Source: Catenulispora rubra
GTDB taxonomy: Bacteria > Actinomycetota > Actinomycetes > Streptomycetales > Catenulisporaceae
Length of the DNA: 43,092 nt
Assembly (NCBI RefSeq): GCF_015356825.1
Contig: NZ_JAACYW010000073.1
Location: 1 to 43,092, forward strand
Direction: 5' to 3'
Below the pieces are notes generated by a model. It had not been told where the DNA came from and searched no databases. It saw only the letters and a list, made by a program, of their open reading frames with translations. Positions 24,154-32,022 of the stretch are shown in pieces (position 1 is the stretch's first letter; each line of letters begins with the position of its first letter). A program made the position numbers and the translations under genes.

Positions 24154-24201
24154 GCCGCGGGGCCCGGCATCAGGTTTTTCCCTGACGCCGGGCCCCGCGG
24201 C
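24154..24201. terminator. Terminator hairpin after the MFS exporter gene
   Basis: Arms 24154-24174 and 24181-24201 (GCCGCGGGGCCCGGC-x-TCAGG and its complement) pair over about 20 bases with one mismatch, around a TTTTTC loop. It lies 32 bases after the minus-strand MFS stop. Confidence 0.82.
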
Positions 24202-24233
24202 TATGCGGTGCGGCTATCTCACCGCACGCAGCC

Positions 24234-25769
24234 TCACGCGTCCGCGTGCACCGGCAGGATCGCGACGTGGTCGGTCTCCTCGGCGAGCTCGATCGCGTGC
24301 TCGTCGACCAGCGGCATCGCGTTCTTGCCCGGGAGCAGGAACACCGTCGCGATGGCGGCCAGCACGCCCAGGCCCGCGCCGACCAGCAGCGCCGTGCCGA
24401 AGCCGCCGGACAGCGCCTGCGCCGGGTTGTCGCCGGTGCCGAACAGGTGCGTGGTGCGGGCCGAGGCCACCGCGGCCAGGACCGCCAGGCCCAGGGCCCC
24501 GCCGATCTGCTGCGCGGTGTTCAGCAGGCCCGAGGCCAGGCCGGACTCCGCCTCCGAGGCGCCGGCGGTGCCGGCCACGGTCAGCGCGACCCAGGCCAGG
24601 CCGCCGCCCAGGCCGATGACGATCTGCGGCAGCAGCAGGTCGGTGACGTAGCTGCCGTTCGCCGGCATCCCGCTGACCCACAGCAGCCCGGCCGCCATCA
24701 CGACCATGCCGACGATGGTGGTGGCCTTGATGCCGACCTTGGCGACCAGCTGCCCGGCGGCCGTGGCGGCGATCATGATCGACACCGCGATCGGCACCAG
24801 GGACAGGCCCGACTTCAGCGGCGAGTAGCCCAGGACCTGCTGGGTGTACAGGGTCATGAAGAAGAACGCCGGCATCAGGCCCATGACCTGCAATGCCGAG
24901 GCGACGTTCGCCCCGCGCAGCACCGGCCTCTTGAAGATCGACAACGGAACCAGCGGCTGCTTGGTCCGCGACTCGATGAACACGAAGGCCACCAGCAGCA
25001 GCACGCCGACCGCGCCCAGGCCCAGCGTCTCCGGCGAGGTCCAGCCCACCTTCTGCGCGTTGACCAGCACGAACACGATCCCGGCCAGACCCGCGGTGAC
25101 GGTGAAGGCACCGGCCAGGTCGAAGCCGTTGCGCTCGCCGCTCGGCGCGCCCACCGGCAGGATGCGCGGCGCGAGCAGCGCCGCGGCGACGCCGATCGGC
25201 ACGTTCACCCAGAAGCAGGCCTGCCAGCCGAACCAGTCGGTCAGCATGCCGCCCAGGATCAGGCCGACGGCACCGCCGGCCCCGGCCACCGCGCCCCAGA
25301 CGCCCAGGGCCTTGTTGCGCTCGCCCTTCTCCTCGTCGGTGGAGTCCGGGAAGGAGATCAGCAGCAGGGACAGCGCGGCGGGGGAGACCACGGCCGCGGC
25401 GAAGCCCTGGAGGGCGCGGGCGCCGATCAGGAAGCCGGGGTCCGGGGACAAAGAGCCGGCCAGCGAGGCCACGGAGAACAGGATCAGGCCGCCCATGAAC
25501 ATCCGGCGGCGGCCCAGGTAGTCGGCCAGCCGCCCGCCCAGGAGCAGGAAGCCGCCGAACATCAAGGTGTAGGCGTTGGTGACCCAGGACAGGTCGGCCT
25601 GCTGGAAGCCCAGGCCCTTGACCAGGGACGGCAGCGCGACGCCGACGATGCCGGCGTCCAGGATCAGGACGAACTGCGTGACCGCGAGCAGCGCCAGGGC
25701 CGCCCCGCGGTTGATCGCGCGGCCGCCGTGCGGCGGGGCCGCGGCTGCGGTGGGTACAGCAGCTGACAT
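24234..25769 (-). CDS. MFS transporter, DHA2 (14-TM) drug exporter
   Basis: A 511-residue inner-membrane protein with 14 predicted helices. It has the motif-C region VSPAALSLLLI near TM5, the loop 2-3 motif GGRLADYLGRRRMFMGG (motif A), and the DHA2 opening FVLILDAGIVGVALPSLVKGLG. The family exports drugs and antibiotics by proton antiport. ATG 25769 is preferred because AGGGG lies 9 bases upstream; the alternative ATG 25778 directly abuts that site. It is divergent from a TetR gene across a strong palindrome, the classical drug-induced exporter and repressor pair. Confidence 0.93.
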   Translation of the reverse strand: MSAAVPTAAAAPPHGGRAINRGAALALLAVTQFVLILDAGIVGVALPSLVKGLGFQQADLSWVTNAYTLMFGGFLLLGGRLADYLGRRRMFMGGLILFSVASLAGSLSPDPGFLIGARALQGFAAAVVSPAALSLLLISFPDSTDEEKGERNKALGVWGAVAGAGGAVGLILGGMLTDWFGWQACFWVNVPIGVAAALLAPRILPVGAPSGERNGFDLAGAFTVTAGLAGIVFVLVNAQKVGWTSPETLGLGAVGVLLLVAFVFIESRTKQPLVPLSIFKRPVLRGANVASALQVMGLMPAFFFMTLYTQQVLGYSPLKSGLSLVPIAVSIMIAATAAGQLVAKVGIKATTIVGMVVMAAGLLWVSGMPANGSYVTDLLLPQIVIGLGGGLAWVALTVAGTAGASEAESGLASGLLNTAQQIGGALGLAVLAAVASARTTHLFGTGDNPAQALSGGFGTALLVGAGLGVLAAIATVFLLPGKNAMPLVDEHAIELAEETDHVAILPVHADA

Positions 25770-25840
25770 TGGAGGCATCCCCTAAAAGCGGAAGGTGAAA
25801 TACGGTTCCGGTTAACGACTGAGACAGTACCGGAGACGTC

Positions 25841-25867
25841 CCTCCGGTTGTCAAGTGGAACCGGAGG
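25841..25867. promoter_or_regulatory. TetR-type operator between exporter and repressor
   Basis: CCTCCGGTT (25841-25849) and AACCGGAGG (25859-25867) are perfect 9-base inverted arms with a 9-base spacer. Related half sites TTCCGGTTA occur at 25806-25814 and 25873-25881. The TetR protein encoded next to it is the obvious candidate to bind here and control both divergent genes. Confidence 0.8.
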
Positions 25868-25907
25868 TCATCTTCCGGTTACCCGGGAATCGGTGTACCG
25901 TTCAACC

Positions 25908-26558
25908 ATGGTCCTGTCCCAGAAGCCGCCCACGAGCCGACCGCTGCGCGCCGACGCCCGCCGCAACCGGGAGGCGATCGTCGCCGCCGCCGACGACCTG
26001 TTCCGCGTCGACGGCATGTCGCTGCAGATGGACGAGGTGGCACAGCGCGCGGGCCTGGGGGTCGGCACCGTCTACCGGCACTTCCCGACCAAGGAGGCGC
26101 TGACCGTCGAGCTGGTCCAGTGCCGGGTGGAGAGCACGATCAACCGCGCCGAGCAGACCATGCGGGACTGCGACCCGGCCGGCGCCCTGCGCCGCTTCAT
26201 CCGGGACATGGCGGCGGTGATGGGCGAGGACATCGGGCTGCGCGAGTCGTTCCAGATGCAGGTGCTGGCCGACAACCAGCTCGACGAGTGCGTGTACTAC
26301 CGGCAGGACCTGCATGAGCGAAAGCTTGCGATGGTGAAACGCGCGCAGGAGGCCGGCGTGGTGCGCGGCGACCTGGCGCTGGAGGATTTCGACGCCCTGA
26401 TGTGCGGGATGGGGCAGGCGATCGTGGCCGGCGGGAACCCGACGTTGATCGCGGATGTGCTGCTGGAGGGGATGCGGGTGCCTCTGGAGCCGGTCGCGGG
26501 CGCGGAGGCTGACACGGTTGCCGGAGTCGCCGCGGTCGCTGGGTGTCCGGGGGAGTAG
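25908..26558 (+). CDS. TetR-family transcriptional repressor
   Basis: A 216-residue regulator. The N-terminal HTH spans ARRNREAIVAAADDLF through MDEVAQRAGLGVGTVYRHFPTKEALT, with the recognition helix and YRHFP signature. The C-terminal ligand domain is helical and its last about 25 residues are Ala/Val-rich. The divergent partner is the DHA2 exporter, so the ligand is probably an exported toxic compound. ATG 25908 is the first start that gives a normal TetR N-terminus; the frame stays open upstream across the operator. Confidence 0.92.
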   Translation: MVLSQKPPTSRPLRADARRNREAIVAAADDLFRVDGMSLQMDEVAQRAGLGVGTVYRHFPTKEALTVELVQCRVESTINRAEQTMRDCDPAGALRRFIRDMAAVMGEDIGLRESFQMQVLADNQLDECVYYRQDLHERKLAMVKRAQEAGVVRGDLALEDFDALMCGMGQAIVAGGNPTLIADVLLEGMRVPLEPVAGAEADTVAGVAAVAGCPGE

Positions 26559-26622
26559 CCGGCACCGTAGCCGCCGCAGACTGGCGGACGACTGTCGGAC
26601 CCGTCGTCTATCGTCGAGCACA

Positions 26623-27585
26623 ATGGTAGACGTGCACGCGAATTCGAACCCTGTCTCAGTCCCCGCACCTTCCCCGGCACCTGATCGCCTGTGTACCGGC
26701 CTGAGTTGGTTCGAGGAGAAGCCCGCCCTGACAGCCGTCGAGGGCGGCGATCTGCGTCTCAAGGCACTGAGTCCCGGCACCCGACTGGCACTGTCCTGGT
26801 CCGGCCGCCGCCGCTGCATCGGCTGGACCGCGCCGGGCACCGGCCGCACCCCGTGCGCCGAGGACGCCGAGATCGGCGGCGCGGCCACTCTCGCGCAGTG
26901 CCCGGCGTGCCAGAACCGTGACCACGGCCTGGCCGTCGCGCGCGACCGGATCACCGACGACGGCCGCTCGTACCAGCTCTACCTGGCGTGGTTCGCGCCC
27001 GGCATGCTGAAGGTCGGTATCACCGGCGTACAACGCGGCGTGGCCCGGCTGCTGGAGCAGGGCGCCATCGGCTACACGGTGATCGCCACCGGAACCCTCC
27101 CGGCCGCGCGGCGCGCTGAAATCACGGTGTCGGCCTCGGGCCTGGCCAAGGAGCGCTACCGCTCGCGCGCGAAGGTCGAGGCGTGGTGGGGTCTGCCGGA
27201 GACCGAGGGGCTGCGCTCGGCGCTCAGTGAAGGACGGACCAAGGCGCTGCGGATGCTCGCCGACCACACCCTCGACGCCTTCCCCGACGGTCCGCTGGTC
27301 GACAACACGACGTTCTTCGGGCTCGGCGACGGCGCTCCGGCGACCTACCGCGAGGTCGAGTCGCTGGACGACAGCGGCAGCCTGGCCGGCGAGGTCCGCG
27401 CGGTGATCGGCAAGCACCTGTTCCTGGCGGTGGACGGCGGCACGCCGTTGCTGCTGGACACGCGGCTGCTCGCCGGACGGCACACTGTCCCGATCGCAGA
27501 CGACAGCAATGGGATTGGCGTCGCCGGAGTGCGGACCGCAGAGCGTCGGCGGCCGTTGCTGTACGACACGCCGACGCTGTTCTAG
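26623..27585 (+). CDS. DUF2797 family protein
   Basis: A 320-residue protein matching the actinobacterial DUF2797 type. A Cys-containing N-terminal half (GRRRCIGW, PCAEDAE, QCPACQNRDHG) looks like a zinc site. The next segment, YQLYLAWFAPGMLKVGITGVQRGVARLLEQGA, has the spacing of a GIY-YIG-type core (strand, KVGIT, Arg helix). The C-terminal half has GHKHLFL-like strands (IGKHLFLAVDGG). The family function is not established. The start at 26623 has no clear ribosome site, so it may be leaderless or start slightly elsewhere. Confidence 0.8.
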   Translation: MVDVHANSNPVSVPAPSPAPDRLCTGLSWFEEKPALTAVEGGDLRLKALSPGTRLALSWSGRRRCIGWTAPGTGRTPCAEDAEIGGAATLAQCPACQNRDHGLAVARDRITDDGRSYQLYLAWFAPGMLKVGITGVQRGVARLLEQGAIGYTVIATGTLPAARRAEITVSASGLAKERYRSRAKVEAWWGLPETEGLRSALSEGRTKALRMLADHTLDAFPDGPLVDNTTFFGLGDGAPATYREVESLDDSGSLAGEVRAVIGKHLFLAVDGGTPLLLDTRLLAGRHTVPIADDSNGIGVAGVRTAERRRPLLYDTPTLF

Positions 27586-27633
27586 CCGCCGCTACAGAGA
27601 AAGCTGCTCTGCGGCCGTCTGCGCGCAGCCGGG

Positions 27634-28461
27634 TCAGCCGAAGTACCCCTCGATGTCCGCGTGCGAAAGCACCCCGCTCCGCCCGAACTCGAACGTCCCG
27701 TGCTCCGCGATCTCCCTCGCCGCGCCAATGGCGGCGGTCATCGCGGCGCGCGACAGGTTCGAGCCGAGGCTGATGCGGCGCACGCCCCATTCGCCGAGCT
27801 GCTCGACCGTGGCGTTCAGGCGAGCGCCGCCGGCGATGACGTTGACCGGCTTGCCGACCTCGGAGGTCACCGCGCGGATCTGCTCCTCGGTGGTGAGGCC
27901 GGGGGCGAACAGGACGTCGGCGCCCGCGGTTTCGAAGGCCTGGAGGCGCGCGATGGTGTCCTTCAGGTCCGTGTGGCCGTAGAGGAAGTTCTCGGCGCGG
28001 GCTGTGACCGTGTACGGGAACGGGAGTGCGCGCGCCGCCTCGATCGCCGCCGTCAGGCGTTCCACGGCTGCTTCCAGCGGGATGATCCCGTCGCCGACGG
28101 CGTCCTCGACCGAGCCGCCGACCAGGCAGAACTCGGCGGAGCGGCGGATGGTCTCGGCGACCTCGTCGGGCGTGGTCCCGTAGCCGTCCTCCAGGTCCGC
28201 CGCGACCGGCAGGTGCGTGGCCGCGACCAGGGTGCCGGCGTTGGCCAGGCTCTCCTCGCGCGTGATCCCGCCGTCCGGCCGGGCCAGCGTGTGCGCGATG
28301 CCGGCGCTGGTGGTGGCCAGGGCCTTGAAGCCGAGGGCGGTGAAGATCTGCGCGGTGCCGGCGTCCCAGGCGTTGGCGATCACGAACACGTCCGGCCCGG
28401 CGTGCAGCGCGGCGAAGGTCTCGGCGCGGCGGTACTGGTCTTCGGGGGTCAGCAGGCTCAT
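27634..28461 (-). CDS. Isocitrate lyase/PEP mutase family protein
   Basis: A 275-residue (beta/alpha)8 enzyme. Family marks include FVIANAWDAGTAQIF, LATTSAGIAHTLARPDG, Asp in VAADLEDGYG, SVEDAVG and FAPGLTTEEQIRAV with VNVIAGG. The family includes phosphonopyruvate hydrolase, methylisocitrate lyase and oxaloacetate decarboxylase-like enzymes that cleave or form C-C or C-P bonds next to a carboxylate; the exact reaction is unknown. It is convergent with DUF2797 and starts 10 bases after the P-loop gene on the same strand. Confidence 0.9.
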   Translation of the reverse strand: MSLLTPEDQYRRAETFAALHAGPDVFVIANAWDAGTAQIFTALGFKALATTSAGIAHTLARPDGGITREESLANAGTLVAATHLPVAADLEDGYGTTPDEVAETIRRSAEFCLVGGSVEDAVGDGIIPLEAAVERLTAAIEAARALPFPYTVTARAENFLYGHTDLKDTIARLQAFETAGADVLFAPGLTTEEQIRAVTSEVGKPVNVIAGGARLNATVEQLGEWGVRRISLGSNLSRAAMTAAIGAAREIAEHGTFEFGRSGVLSHADIEGYFG

Positions 28462-28471
28462 ACCGGGAACC

Positions 28472-29095
28472 CTACGCGGCGGATCCTTCGGCGAGCGCCG
28501 AAATCTGCGCGACCAGCCGCACGCGATGGTCCGGCGGGTCGGGCTCTTCGGAGTGGTCGGAGTTGTCGATCCCGGAGTTGTCGATCTCGTGGTGCGGGAC
28601 CGGCGGGGGAGTGTCGGGGCGGATGGCGGCGGCCCAGGCCTCGAACGCCGCCAGCTTCGCAGCGTCCTCATCCCGGCCGCGCGCCACGATCCGCGACCGC
28701 AGCACCGCCACGTCGCAGCGCACCCACACCAGGCGCACGGTCCCGCCGCCGAGCTCGGAGCACCAGCGCTCCCAGCGCGCCGGATCGCGGATCTGCGACG
28801 TGAACGGCGCCACCAGCAGCACCGGACATCCGTGGGAGCGGATCTCCCGTGCGGTCGCGGTCATCCCGCCGTATTCGTGCGCTTTGACGTGCTCGTCGTA
28901 CCAGGCGCCCTCGCGCTCGCCGAACGGTCGCCCGGCGGCCGCGAGCACTTCCGAGGCGAAGCCCCGGTACATGGTGTCCTTGTCCAGGATCGCCGGGACC
29001 GGGGCGAGGCGCTCGGCCAGAAGTGACGCCACCGTCGACTTCCCAACCCCGGGTGCTCCGGCGACCACCCACACATCAGCCACTACATCAGCCAC
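28472..29095 (-). CDS. P-loop NTPase, AAA_33/small-molecule kinase-like
   Basis: A 207-residue protein with Walker A in VAGAPGVGKSTVASLLAERL, LDKDTMYRGF as the Walker-B-like Asp, and RSRIVARGRDED as a possible lid. It is similar in layout to gluconate kinase or zeta-toxin-like kinases. The C-terminus holds two copies of GIDNS in a low-complexity acidic tail (28558-28587 repeats a 15-base unit), which indicates slippage. The substrate is unknown. It lies between the lipase and the PEP-mutase-like gene, 9-10 bases from each, so the three may form one transcript. Confidence 0.83.
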   Translation of the reverse strand: MADVVADVWVVAGAPGVGKSTVASLLAERLAPVPAILDKDTMYRGFASEVLAAAGRPFGEREGAWYDEHVKAHEYGGMTATAREIRSHGCPVLLVAPFTSQIRDPARWERWCSELGGGTVRLVWVRCDVAVLRSRIVARGRDEDAAKLAAFEAWAAAIRPDTPPPVPHHEIDNSGIDNSDHSEEPDPPDHRVRLVAQISALAEGSAA

Positions 29096-29104
29096 GTGCC
29101 GAGC

Positions 29105-30028
29105 CTAGATCAGCGACCGCACCACCCCGGTCACCAGATCCGCGCACGTCGTCGGCGTCGCGTGCGCCGGGTCCAGCGCGTTCGCCGCCTCGTGGAACGC
29201 CACGCCGTCCACCGTCCCGATCAGCACGTGGTCGGACACGTCCAGCGGACACAGGTCCTGCACCAGCACGTTGTGCACGTTCGGCCCGGCCAGGAACTGG
29301 TTCGTGTACGGCGTCACCAGCTCGTCGAACCGCGACACGATCGTCGTGTACCGCACCCCGGGGACCGTGTCCCCGCTGGCATCGAGCCGCCGGTTGAACG
29401 CCGAGCCCACGAACTGCTCCACACACGCCGGACACGCCGTCCCGATCACCCGCGTCGCGCCGGGGATCTGCTGCGCGACGGTGAACAAACCCGAAGCGGT
29501 CCCGCCGTGGTTCGTCGGCGCGATCCCGACCAGCGTGTGCACCTTCGGTGCGCCGCCGAGGAACTTCAGGTAGTACCGCGGCAGCGCTCCGCCGCCCTGC
29601 GAGTGCCCGAGGATGTCGACCTGGCTCGTGCCGGTCGCCGCGAGCACGCGATTGACGTAGGTCGCCAACTGAAGCCCCGACTGCTCGATCGGCGCGATCC
29701 CGTGGACGAGGGGAATCCCCGCGTACTGGCCGTAGTCAAGCTCGAACACGCAGTACCCGAGGTGGGCGAAGTAGGGCCCGCCGAGCAGCCACTGTTCGGT
29801 CGGGTTCAGAAAGGTCCCGTGCAACAGCACCAGGGGCCGAGGATGCTCGGCGCTCGGCCGGCAGGAGAAGTCGTTGACACCGGAGGAGAAGGCTGGCGCC
29901 TCGGCCGCGTGCGCGGGGGCCGCGGCGAGCGCCGCGGGGCCGGTGAGCAGGGCGGCGGCCAGCAGCCGGGCCGCGCGCCGCCGCAGCAGGCGTCGCAGGG
30001 TTCGAGGACGGGGGAAAACCGGTCGCAT
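29105..30028 (-). CDS. Secreted alpha/beta-hydrolase lipase (Lipase_2 / LipA-like)
   Basis: A 307-residue exported enzyme. An Arg-rich N-terminus is followed by a hydrophobic run and a cleavage site near AHAAEAP. The fold is shown by PLVLLHGTFLNP (oxyanion loop), the nucleophile elbow GHSQGGGALPRYY, Asp in FDELVTPY and a C-terminal His in DHVLIG or AFHEAAN. Cys pairs are present (CRPSA, GTACPACVEQF), as in secreted Streptomyces lipases. It hydrolyses lipids or esters outside the cell. AAAGGA precedes ATG 30028. The upstream gap to the acyl-CoA synthetase is 195 bases. Confidence 0.9.
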   Translation of the reverse strand: MRPVFPRPRTLRRLLRRRAARLLAAALLTGPAALAAAPAHAAEAPAFSSGVNDFSCRPSAEHPRPLVLLHGTFLNPTEQWLLGGPYFAHLGYCVFELDYGQYAGIPLVHGIAPIEQSGLQLATYVNRVLAATGTSQVDILGHSQGGGALPRYYLKFLGGAPKVHTLVGIAPTNHGGTASGLFTVAQQIPGATRVIGTACPACVEQFVGSAFNRRLDASGDTVPGVRYTTIVSRFDELVTPYTNQFLAGPNVHNVLVQDLCPLDVSDHVLIGTVDGVAFHEAANALDPAHATPTTCADLVTGVVRSLI

Positions 30029-30140
30029 GTGTCCTTTCTAGGCCCGTCACGCGCTTCCGTACATTCTCAACACCATGACAGTCACCCGTCTGGCCCCGGG
30101 GGTGCCGGCGAGCGGGTCGGGTATTGACGCGGGCTCCAAT

Positions 30141-30154
30141 TTACCGGAGGGTAA
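30141..30154. promoter_or_regulatory. Small palindrome TTACC-GGAG-GGTAA before the acyl-CoA synthetase gene
   Basis: Five-base inverted arms with a four-base centre lie 70 bases before the synthetase start. TetR-type sites with TTAC...GTAA arms are common before fatty-acid genes in actinobacteria, so this may be an operator; the sequence alone does not prove it. Confidence 0.35.
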
Positions 30155-30223
30155 CTTTCAGCGAGCGGCAGTTCTCCGCCGGCCGTTCCCTCCCGGTTAT
30201 CGCGACGAAAGCAGGTACCGACC

Positions 30224-31849
30224 ATGCCCGGCCCGGCAGGCGCGACCATCGACGGCGGCGGCTCCCACCTGGCGGTGGCCGCGACCCTGGTACGGGCCGG
30301 CGTGATCCGTCCCGGACCCCCGCACCGCAGCGTCGGGCAGCTGCGCGCGCTGGCCTCCTGGGGCGCGACGATCGCCGGCGGCTTCCGGGCCGCCGCGGCG
30401 CGCACCCCGAACGCCGAGGCGGTGATCGACGAGCGCGTCGTGCTCACCTACAAGCAGCTCACCACCCGCGCCACGCGCCTGGCCAACGGCCTGCAGGAGC
30501 GCGGTATCGGCGCCGGGGACAAGGTCGCGCTGCTGTGCCGCAACCACGCCGGCATGGTGATCTGCTTCATCGCCTGCGCCGAGCTCGGCGTGGACGCGGT
30601 CCTGTTGAACACCGGCCTGTCCGCCGGCCAGATGACGCAGGTGGTCACCGAGCAGCAGCCCAAGGCGGTGATCGCGGACTCGGAGTTCGACGCGGTGCTC
30701 ACCGCCTGCCCGGCCGACGTGCTGCGGATCAACGCCTGGCCGGAGGAGGGCGCCGCGGTCGCGCTGACCCTGGACCAGATCATCGACGGCGCCCCGGCCG
30801 CGCACCGCAAGCCCCCGGCCAAGCCCGGCCGGATCATCGTCCTCACCTCCGGCACCACCGGCGCCCCCAAGGGCGCGCGCCGCCCCAACCCGCCGGGCAT
30901 CGGCGCCGCGGCCTCGATCCTGAGCCGGATCCCGCTGCACGCCGGCGAGCGGATCCTGGTGCCGGCCCCGATGTTCCACTCCTGGGGCCTGGCCGCGCTG
31001 CAGATCAGCATGCCGCTGCGGGCCACGCTGATCATGCAGCGCCGCTTCGATCCGGAGGCCACGCTCAAGGCGATCCAGAGCAAGCGCCCCACGGCGATGT
31101 TCGCGGTGCCGGTCATGGTGCAGCGGATGCTCGACCTCGGCGAAGACGTGATCAAGAAGTACGACACCTCGACGCTGCGCATCGTGGCGCTGTCCGGCTC
31201 GGCGATCCCGGCCGCGGCGGTGACCAGGTTCCTGGACACGTTCGGGCCGGTGCTCTACAACTTCTACGGCTCCACCGAGGTCTCCTGGGCCTCCATCGCC
31301 GACCCCAAGGACCTGCGCCAGGCCCCGACCACGGCCGGCCGGCCGCCGCTCGGCTCCAAGATCGTGATCCGCGACGTGGCCACCGGCAAGCCGGTCCCGA
31401 CCGGCACCGTCGGCCGCATCTTCGTGTGGAACGACATGCTCTTCGAGGGCTACACCAACGGTGCCGACAAGGAGACCTCCGACGGCTACATGGCCACCGG
31501 CGACCGCGGCTACGTCGACGCCCACGGCCTGCTGTTCGTCTCCGGCCGGGACGACGACATGATCGTCTCCGGCGGCGAGAACGTCTTCCCGCGCGAGGTC
31601 GAGGAGCTGATCGCGGCGCAGCCCGGGGTCCGCGAGTGCGCCGTGGTCGGGGTGCCGGACGCCGAGTGGGGCCAGCGCTTCGCCGCCTACGTCGCGCTGC
31701 TGCCCGGCGCGTCGATGACCGAGGACGAGGTCAAGGCGTTGGTGAAGGCCGGCCTGGCGCGCTTCTCGGTGCCTCGCGACGTGCACTTCGTGGACGAACT
31801 GCCGCGCAACGCCACCGGCAAGGTCGTGAACCGGCTGCTGGCCGACTGA
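30224..31849 (+). CDS. Acyl-CoA synthetase (AMP-binding), first tandem copy
   Basis: A 541-residue ANL-superfamily adenylating enzyme. Core motifs are intact: A3 LTSGTTGAPKGARRPNPPG, FHSWGLAALQIS, A5 NFYGSTEVSWA, A7/A8 GYMATGDRGYVD with SGRDDDMIVSGGENVFPREVEE, and the A10 lysine in LPRNATGKVVNR. It should activate a carboxylic acid as acyl-AMP and load CoA. The region before A3 is of fatty-acyl-CoA-synthetase type. It is followed 173 bases later by a diverged paralogue. The start ATG 30224 lies after GCAGGTACCGACC, a weak ribosome site. Confidence 0.92.
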   Translation: MPGPAGATIDGGGSHLAVAATLVRAGVIRPGPPHRSVGQLRALASWGATIAGGFRAAAARTPNAEAVIDERVVLTYKQLTTRATRLANGLQERGIGAGDKVALLCRNHAGMVICFIACAELGVDAVLLNTGLSAGQMTQVVTEQQPKAVIADSEFDAVLTACPADVLRINAWPEEGAAVALTLDQIIDGAPAAHRKPPAKPGRIIVLTSGTTGAPKGARRPNPPGIGAAASILSRIPLHAGERILVPAPMFHSWGLAALQISMPLRATLIMQRRFDPEATLKAIQSKRPTAMFAVPVMVQRMLDLGEDVIKKYDTSTLRIVALSGSAIPAAAVTRFLDTFGPVLYNFYGSTEVSWASIADPKDLRQAPTTAGRPPLGSKIVIRDVATGKPVPTGTVGRIFVWNDMLFEGYTNGADKETSDGYMATGDRGYVDAHGLLFVSGRDDDMIVSGGENVFPREVEELIAAQPGVRECAVVGVPDAEWGQRFAAYVALLPGASMTEDEVKALVKAGLARFSVPRDVHFVDELPRNATGKVVNRLLAD

Positions 31850-32022
31850 CTGGCCGACTGAATCGTGATCCTTCGACCGTGAATGAAGCGCCGGCTTCGG
31901 GATAACGGCTGCCGATCTTTCGCCGATCCAGCCGGGGGGCTGGCCGCTACTGGAACGGAACCGGAAAACTGCGAACCCCACAAACGCACAGCCATCCGTC
32001 ACCCCGACAGGAGGGCACCGCC

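Noticed and set aside
24214..25854. A 546-codon minus-strand frame over the MFS gene
   Set aside because: It has low-complexity composition and no helices, whereas the neighbouring frame gives a full 14-helix DHA2 transporter.
27586..27633. Possible hairpin CAGAG/CTCTG between DUF2797 and the PEP-mutase-like gene
   Set aside because: The stem is short with a bulge; not enough to support a terminator.
31928..31943. CCAGCC-GGGG-GGCTGG hairpin between the two acyl-CoA synthetase genes
   Set aside because: A six-base stem with a purine loop and no T-run is too weak to call a terminator; read-through between the genes is likely.
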